From: Gammaproteobacteria bacterium
GTDB taxonomy: Bacteria > Pseudomonadota > Gammaproteobacteria > Xanthomonadales > Wenzhouxiangellaceae
Assembly: GCA_003561495.1 (NCBI GenBank)
Contig: PWWM01000134.1
Coordinates: forward strand, 1-10,005
Length of the DNA: 10,005 nt
Direction: 5' to 3'
Shown one piece after another: positions 5,162 to 10,005 of this stretch. Under the pieces are notes generated by a model, which saw nothing but the letters and a program-made list of their open reading frames with translations, made no database searches and was not told the origin of the DNA. Made by a program: the position numbers and the translations under genes. Positions within the stretch are counted from its first letter, which is position 1. Every line of letters begins with the position of its first letter.

Positions 5162-7165
5162 ATGAATGCCAACCGAGCCCGCCCGGCCGCTGCGCTGGCG
5201 CTTGTGCTTTCCAGTGCCACCGTGCTGGCCGTCGATCCTGATGAACGCTGGGATTCCAGCATGGGGGGATGCAACGGCATCATCTACGAACTGCTCGAGG
5301 GCCCCGATGGCCTGATTTATTTGGGCGGCTCGTTTACCGAGTGCGGTGGAGTGAATACCCGGGGGGTGGCGGTGTTCGACCCGGCCGAAGACCAGTGGTC
5401 ATCGCTGGGTGGTGAAGACACCGAAGGGGTTAATGGTGCGGTTTACGCCCTGGCTTATCACGATGGCGGATTGTATGTCGGGGGTCTGTTCGCCGAAACC
5501 TGGGGTGCTGACGCCATCCAGGTCAGTCGGATTGCACGCTGGGATCTCGCGAACCAGACCTGGTCGGCGCTCGATGACGGGGTGTCGAGCACGGTTCGCG
5601 CATTGGTCGTGCACGACGGTGCATTGCACGCGGGTGGAGATTTTTTCTGGGCCGGGCCTGACAACGAGGTCGAGGTTCATCGTGTCGCGCGCTGGGATGG
5701 TGAACAATGGTCGGCGCTGATATCGCCCGATGATGGCCGCGGCGTCCAGTCCACGGTTTGGGCCATGGCCAGTTACCAGGGCTCTTTGTATGTCGGTGGT
5801 GAGTTTGCCGGTGCGAATTACGGTGGTACCAACAGCAGTTTTCTTGCCAATTATCTCGTCCGCTGGGACGGTACACAGTGGTCGCCGGTCGGGGTCAGCG
5901 ATGGTGCCGGCGTGCAATCAACAGTGCTTGAGCTGGCCGTCATCGATGGCCGGCTGGCTCTCGGCGGTGAATTCGTCTCCGTCAATCGATTGGCCGGAGG
6001 ATCCGGGCCCGAGCACAACATTCCCGCGCGTCATGTGGCTTTCTGGGACGGCAGTGAATGGAGCGCGATGACCACGGCCACCGGCGAAGGCACCTATCAC
6101 CATGTGGACAGCCTGGTCGACGACGGTGATCGAATCTACGTGGGCGGCCGGTTTACTGCTGTCAACTTTGATGACTCGATTGCGGCAGCCCGCGTGGCTT
6201 GGTGGGATGGGGAAACCTTTGGCGCGCTCGGCAGCGGCACCGACAATCCGGTCCGCACACTGCTGATAACTGGAGACGGAGACTTGTATGCCGGAGGGCA
6301 TTTTTCCGAGGCTGGTGGGCAGAGTGCGGTGCAATTTGCTCGCTACGCTACCCGTGGCGCCCTCGATATCGAGTTTGTCGGCACGGGGACCGGCAGTGTC
6401 AGCGTTGATCCCGTGGGCCTGGTCTGCACCGAGGATTGCAGTGCCGATCTGTCCTGGGACCAGGAGCTGGTGATCACAGCCACTGCCGGTGCATTTTCAA
6501 GCTTTGCCGGCTTCTCGGGTAGCGTCTGTTCCGGCACCGCCCCGTGCAGTTTCAATTTCGAGGAAGCTTCCACGATCATTGCGCAGTTCGATCTGGTCAC
6601 CCATGCCGTTGACGTGATCTCCGTGGTCGGCGACGGGAGTGTTTCGCTGATGAATCAGGAAATCGAGCATGGCGCTTCGGTCAGCTGGACGGTGTCTCCG
6701 GATGCCGGATGGGCGGTGCATGAGTTTGTCGGCGATTCCTGTGTGCCTGAAGACAATGGTGACGGCACCTGGAGTGCGCATGACATTACCGGTCCATGCT
6801 CGGTCCAGGTGGAGTTCCGTCGGGATGTGGTCATGAATGTCCAGCTCAGCATGAACCCGGGCATTATCGGCGTGCCGGTGACCTACCAGGTTGCCGTAAG
6901 CGGGTTCGTGTCAGTTCCCGAAGACGGCCAGGTAACCGTTGTTGCATCAACCGGTGAAAATTGCATCGACAGCACCACGCCGCCGCCCACGGATGGCATG
7001 ACCGCGCTTTATTCCTGTGACATTCTGTACTCAGGTACGGGTGCGAGACCCCTGCAGATCAATTTCTCAGGATCCGGCACTCATGTCGCAACAGAGAACT
7101 CGAGCATCATTCAGCACATTGTGAGTGACGAGTTCATCTTCCATGATCGTTTTGAAGAACAGTAG
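5162..7165 (+). CDS. Secreted multidomain protein: seven propeller-like repeats, two glycine-rich repeat domains, Ig-like domain, DRFE tail
   Basis: The protein has 667 residues. Residues 1-23 are a signal peptide with a basic start and likely cleavage after VLA. Residues about 30-397 contain seven units, each with a hydrophobic-Y-x-GG-x-F core (ending near 58, 110, 161, 215, 271, 331 and 381). Six are followed by an aromatic-WD..xxWSxL-type strand. Spacing of 50-60 residues and a count of seven suggest a seven-bladed beta-propeller resembling Kelch or galactose-oxidase repeats. Residues about 400-478 (GTGTGSVSVDP...C..DCS..L) match the bacterial repeat domain related to InlB B-repeats, with four Cys for likely disulfides. 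A more diverged copy follows at 480-553. Residues about 556-648 look like a bacterial Ig-like domain (PGIIGVPVTYQVAVSG). The end is EFIFHDRFEEQ, as in the protein at 1-525. No catalytic motif is evident; a binding, adhesion or matrix role is only a guess. It diverges from thrC and stops 7 bases before the convergent kinase gene. Confidence 0.88.
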   Translation: MNANRARPAAALALVLSSATVLAVDPDERWDSSMGGCNGIIYELLEGPDGLIYLGGSFTECGGVNTRGVAVFDPAEDQWSSLGGEDTEGVNGAVYALAYHDGGLYVGGLFAETWGADAIQVSRIARWDLANQTWSALDDGVSSTVRALVVHDGALHAGGDFFWAGPDNEVEVHRVARWDGEQWSALISPDDGRGVQSTVWAMASYQGSLYVGGEFAGANYGGTNSSFLANYLVRWDGTQWSPVGVSDGAGVQSTVLELAVIDGRLALGGEFVSVNRLAGGSGPEHNIPARHVAFWDGSEWSAMTTATGEGTYHHVDSLVDDGDRIYVGGRFTAVNFDDSIAAARVAWWDGETFGALGSGTDNPVRTLLITGDGDLYAGGHFSEAGGQSAVQFARYATRGALDIEFVGTGTGSVSVDPVGLVCTEDCSADLSWDQELVITATAGAFSSFAGFSGSVCSGTAPCSFNFEEASTIIAQFDLVTHAVDVISVVGDGSVSLMNQEIEHGASVSWTVSPDAGWAVHEFVGDSCVPEDNGDGTWSAHDITGPCSVQVEFRRDVVMNVQLSMNPGIIGVPVTYQVAVSGFVSVPEDGQVTVVASTGENCIDSTTPPPTDGMTALYSCDILYSGTGARPLQINFSGSGTHVATENSSIIQHIVSDEFIFHDRFEEQ

Positions 7166-7172
7166 TGGGGCA

Positions 7173-10005
7173 TCAGCCGTCCAGAGCTTCACGTAGCTGT
7201 TGGGCAAGCTCGGCCTTCTGATAAGGCTTTTGCAGCAAGTGGAAGTCTTCGTCCTGTTCGGTTTTGGTTGAGATAGCATCTTCCGGATAACCGGAGGTGA
7301 AAAGAACTCGGATATCAGGTTGGGTTTTTCGGATTTCCCTGGCCAGCTCCGGTCCTCGTAATTGGCCGGGCATGATGACGTCGGTAAACAACAAGTCGAA
7401 TGGCGTCGGGCTGTTCCGGGCCAGTTCCAGTGCTTCGTCGCCATCGCCGGCCGTGCTGACCTGGTAGCCCAGCTGCCTGACCAGGTGGCTGACATGCTCC
7501 CGGACCATCGGATCATCCTCGACCAGAAGGATCCGTTCGGTGCCGGTAGGCTTACCGGAGGTTTCGCGACTTCGCTGGGCCGGTTTGTCACTGTTGACGG
7601 CACGGGGAAGATAAAGGCGCATCGTGGTGCCGAGACCAACCTCGGAGTTCACACTGATATGGCCATTGGATTGTTTGATGAACCCATAGACCATGGCCAG
7701 CCCCAGCCCCGTCCCCTTGCCGGTTTCCTTGGTGGTAAAGAACGGTTCGAACAGGCTATCCATGTGTTCCGGCTGGATCCCGTGTCCGGAATCGGTGACT
7801 GACAGAACCAGGTACTCTCCGGGCTGAAGTCCGGTGTGCAGGCGAGCATATTCGTCGTCGATGACTCGATTCTGGACCGATATGCTCAACTGCCCCCCTT
7901 GGTGCATGGCATCGCGGGCATTGAGCACGAGATTCAGCAGTGCCGACTCGAGTTGGGTCGGGTCGATTCTGGCCGGCCAAGGATTCGGTGACGCCCTGAT
8001 TTCAATTTCGATGTTCTCGGGCAGGGAGCGCTTCAGTATCGGTCGCATGGCCCCGACTAACCGAGAGACATCCACGGTCTGTGGCTCCAGCGCCTGACGG
8101 CGTGCAAAGGCCAGCATTTGCTGGGTCAGGCTGGCTCCGCGATGGGCGGCTGCCTGGACCATATCAGCCAGCGGCTTGAGATTCTGGTTCGAGTCCAGTG
8201 CATCGCTCAGCAGCTCAGCATTACCCAGGATGACGGTCAATAAATTATTGAAGTCGTGCGCCACACCACCGGTCAACTGTCCGATGGATTCCATGCGCTG
8301 AGCCGTTTGCAGTTGTTCTTCCAGCTCCAGTTTCTCAGAGACATCGGCATTGATGGCCAGAATCGAGACCGGCCGGTTGTCATCATCCCTGACCAGTGTC
8401 AGGTGACTTTGCATCTGTCGATGGCGACCATCAGCACGCTGATGCTTGATTTGACCCTCGCAGACATCGTCTTGCAGCAACTGTTGCATGGTCTGTTCCC
8501 AGATTCGCTGGTCAGGGTAAAGTCGATCAGCTACCGATGCGCCAAGCATGCTTTCCGTCTTCCAGCCGTAAATTCTCTCGGCACCCCGATTCCAGTAGGT
8601 CACCAGCCCTTCCATATCGGTGATGAAGATGGCGTCATGGGCCTTGTCAAGCAAGCGGGCCTGTTCGACCAGCTTGTGTTGGGACTGGCGTTGCAGTGTT
8701 ATGTCCTTCATGCCGCCGACCACGCGATTCGGCCGGCCGTGGTCATCGGTGATCACGTAGGCATTGTCGATGACGTCGGCATAATGGCCGTCCTTGTGCA
8801 GGAAACGATAGTTCTCCTGCCACTCTATTTGCTGCTTGAAGGCTGTCTCCAGACTGGCCACCACACGTTCGCGGTCTTCCGGATGGATTCGCTCTACGAC
8901 CCAGCCCGCGTGATTGTCAGTTTCTTCCGGCGCGTAGCCGAAAGCTTGTTCCAGCCCTTCGCTCCACCACATTTCACCGGTGTCCGGATTCAATTCCCAG
9001 ATCACGTCGGTTGTCGCTCGAGCTACGGCACTGAACCGCTTTTCGCTGGCTTCCAGGGCCAGGCGTGCCTGCTCTTCCGAGGTGATGTCCTGGATGAATC
9101 CGGTGAAGATACGGCGGTCGGCCAACCGAACTTCGCTAACCCTCAAGCGTATCGGGAATACCGAGCCATCCTTGCGTCTTGCCTGGAGTTGGCGAGTCGT
9201 ACCGATGATTCGTGACTCACCGGTATCCAGGTAGCGTTGCAGGTGATTATCATGCTGAGCCCGGTCCTCATGGGTCATCAGCATCCTGATGTTGTTGCCC
9301 AGCATTTCCCCGGCGGTGTAGCCAAACAGGTGTTCAGTGGATGGATTGACCAACTCGATGACGCCGCGCTCGTTGATTGTGATGATGGCGTCGCTGGCGG
9401 TCTCGAGCACGCCGCGCATGCGCTCGGCCTGTTCGCGCAATTGTTCTTCGGCCTGGCGCCGTTCATGGATATCGATGGTCGAGCCCAGCCTGCGAATGGC
9501 CGTTCCTGTCGAGTCGCGAATGACCTTGCTGTTGGATTGGAACCAGCGGTACTGGCCGGAGCGGGTCTTTAGCCGGAACTCGGCGGAGGCGCGATCACCG
9601 TTTTCTCCGGCCACCAGTCGTTCGGCTCTTCTGGAGACCCGCTCGCGGTCATCGGGATGCATGAGCTTTCTGTACTCTTCGAAGGTGCCGGGCATGTCCT
9701 CGAGACGTTGGTAGCCAAGCATGTCCCGGAAAGCATCGGAAAAGCTGATCTTGCCGGTTCGCATGTCGTAGTCCCATAGCGCGGCCTGTGAGGCTTCGGC
9801 AGCATAACGATAGCGTTCTTCAGACTGGCGCAAGGCGTGTTCGATTTCTTTCCGAGTGGCAATGTCGGTAGTCAGCGCCAGGCGTTTGCGTCGCAGTTCC
9901 AGCGTATGCATGACCATCCTTGCCAGGGATTCCAGTGTCCGGTGTTGTTGCTCGGAAAGGTGACGTGCCTGGTGATCCAGGACGGCCAGGGTGCCTATGC
10001 AGGAC
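7173..10005 (-). CDS. Hybrid sensor histidine kinase: GAF (partial), four PAS domains, HisKA/HATPase, receiver (5' partial)
   Basis: The frame is open to the right edge, so the N-terminus is missing; 943 residues are visible. Numbers here count from the internal Met at 9917. The 29 codons before it (CIGTLAVLDHQARHLSEQQ, then LESLAR) are the end of a GAF domain, so that Met is not the start. PAS domains lie at about 32-155, 165-283, 293-410 and 420-530. The kinase core is of the HDFNNLL type (phospho-accepting His554), with N-box Asn662/Asn666, G1 TDSGHG (Asp709) and G2 GKGTGLGLA (733-741). A C-terminal receiver (795-912) has Asp801/Asp802, phospho-accepting Asp846 in FTDVIMPG, Thr874/Ser875 and Lys897. 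All catalytic residues are present. No membrane helix is visible, so it looks cytoplasmic. PAS2 resembles the haem PAS of FixL. No DNA-binding output regulator lies alongside; phosphate probably passes to a distant partner. Confidence 0.93.
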   Translation of the reverse strand, partial: SCIGTLAVLDHQARHLSEQQHRTLESLARMVMHTLELRRKRLALTTDIATRKEIEHALRQSEERYRYAAEASQAALWDYDMRTGKISFSDAFRDMLGYQRLEDMPGTFEEYRKLMHPDDRERVSRRAERLVAGENGDRASAEFRLKTRSGQYRWFQSNSKVIRDSTGTAIRRLGSTIDIHERRQAEEQLREQAERMRGVLETASDAIITINERGVIELVNPSTEHLFGYTAGEMLGNNIRMLMTHEDRAQHDNHLQRYLDTGESRIIGTTRQLQARRKDGSVFPIRLRVSEVRLADRRIFTGFIQDITSEEQARLALEASEKRFSAVARATTDVIWELNPDTGEMWWSEGLEQAFGYAPEETDNHAGWVVERIHPEDRERVVASLETAFKQQIEWQENYRFLHKDGHYADVIDNAYVITDDHGRPNRVVGGMKDITLQRQSQHKLVEQARLLDKAHDAIFITDMEGLVTYWNRGAERIYGWKTESMLGASVADRLYPDQRIWEQTMQQLLQDDVCEGQIKHQRADGRHRQMQSHLTLVRDDDNRPVSILAINADVSEKLELEEQLQTAQRMESIGQLTGGVAHDFNNLLTVILGNAELLSDALDSNQNLKPLADMVQAAAHRGASLTQQMLAFARRQALEPQTVDVSRLVGAMRPILKRSLPENIEIEIRASPNPWPARIDPTQLESALLNLVLNARDAMHQGGQLSISVQNRVIDDEYARLHTGLQPGEYLVLSVTDSGHGIQPEHMDSLFEPFFTTKETGKGTGLGLAMVYGFIKQSNGHISVNSEVGLGTTMRLYLPRAVNSDKPAQRSRETSGKPTGTERILLVEDDPMVREHVSHLVRQLGYQVSTAGDGDEALELARNSPTPFDLLFTDVIMPGQLRGPELAREIRKTQPDIRVLFTSGYPEDAISTKTEQDEDFHLLQKPYQKAELAQQLREALDG

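Noticed and set aside
7130..7162. DRFE tail as a PEP-CTERM or GlyGly-CTERM signal
   Set aside because: Those signals need a hydrophobic helix and a terminal basic cluster after the motif; here the protein ends in acidic residues directly.
7067..7639. A 190-codon minus-strand frame overlapping the end of the hybrid kinase
   Set aside because: It overlaps the receiver domain in another frame, and the in-frame receiver has every conserved residue.
8256..9215. A 319-codon open frame on the plus strand inside the hybrid kinase
   Set aside because: It is fully antisense to conserved PAS and HisKA coding sequence, has no recognisable domain, and long antisense frames are common in GC-rich coding DNA.
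9069..9425. PAS2 as a LOV (blue-light, flavin) domain
   Set aside because: The flavin-binding signature with its reactive Cys (NCRFLQ) is absent; the residues fit a haem PAS instead.

Overview
The window looks like chromosomal DNA of a GC-rich gammaproteobacterium. The predicted proteins, the envelope-stress-type two-component module and the secreted proteins ending in a short acidic F-x-D-R-F-E tail recall Wenzhouxiangella, Xanthomonadales or Chromatiales relatives. That placement is inferred from protein style only. There are seven protein-coding genes, two of them cut by the window edges. I see no rRNA, tRNA, CRISPR array, insertion sequence or phage gene. No gene-free stretch exceeds about 160 bases.

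Layout from left to right. (1) Positions 1-525 hold the end of a secreted protein with tandem domains, reading right. (2) Positions 685-3255 hold a leftward set: an OmpR-type response regulator, its HAMP-type sensor kinase (stop and start overlap in ATGA), and a small periplasmic Spy/CpxP-like protein with two LTxxQ motifs. This resembles the Cpx envelope-stress module, but with the periplasmic accessory gene downstream on the same strand. A cluster of GAACGG/CCGTTC half-sites lies just before the Spy-like gene. (3) A small DUF4190-type membrane protein is transcribed divergently from the response regulator. (4) Threonine synthase (thrC) reads leftward and converges on it. (5) Divergent from thrC is a 667-residue secreted protein with seven propeller-like repeats, two glycine-rich bacterial repeat domains, an Ig-like domain and the same C-terminal tail as the first protein. 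(6) Converging on it is a large hybrid sensor kinase (end of a GAF domain, four PAS domains, HisKA/HATPase, receiver) that runs off the right edge.

The most noteworthy observations are three. The F-x-D-R-F-E-E tail is shared by two otherwise unrelated secreted proteins and may be a sorting or processing signal. The second PAS domain of the hybrid kinase aligns without gaps with the haem pocket of FixL, keeping the proximal histidine and two key arginines, so it is a candidate oxygen or redox sensor. The Cpx-like module has an operator-like repeat and a recent 33-bp in-frame duplication in its periplasmic member. No clearly new multi-gene system is evident.
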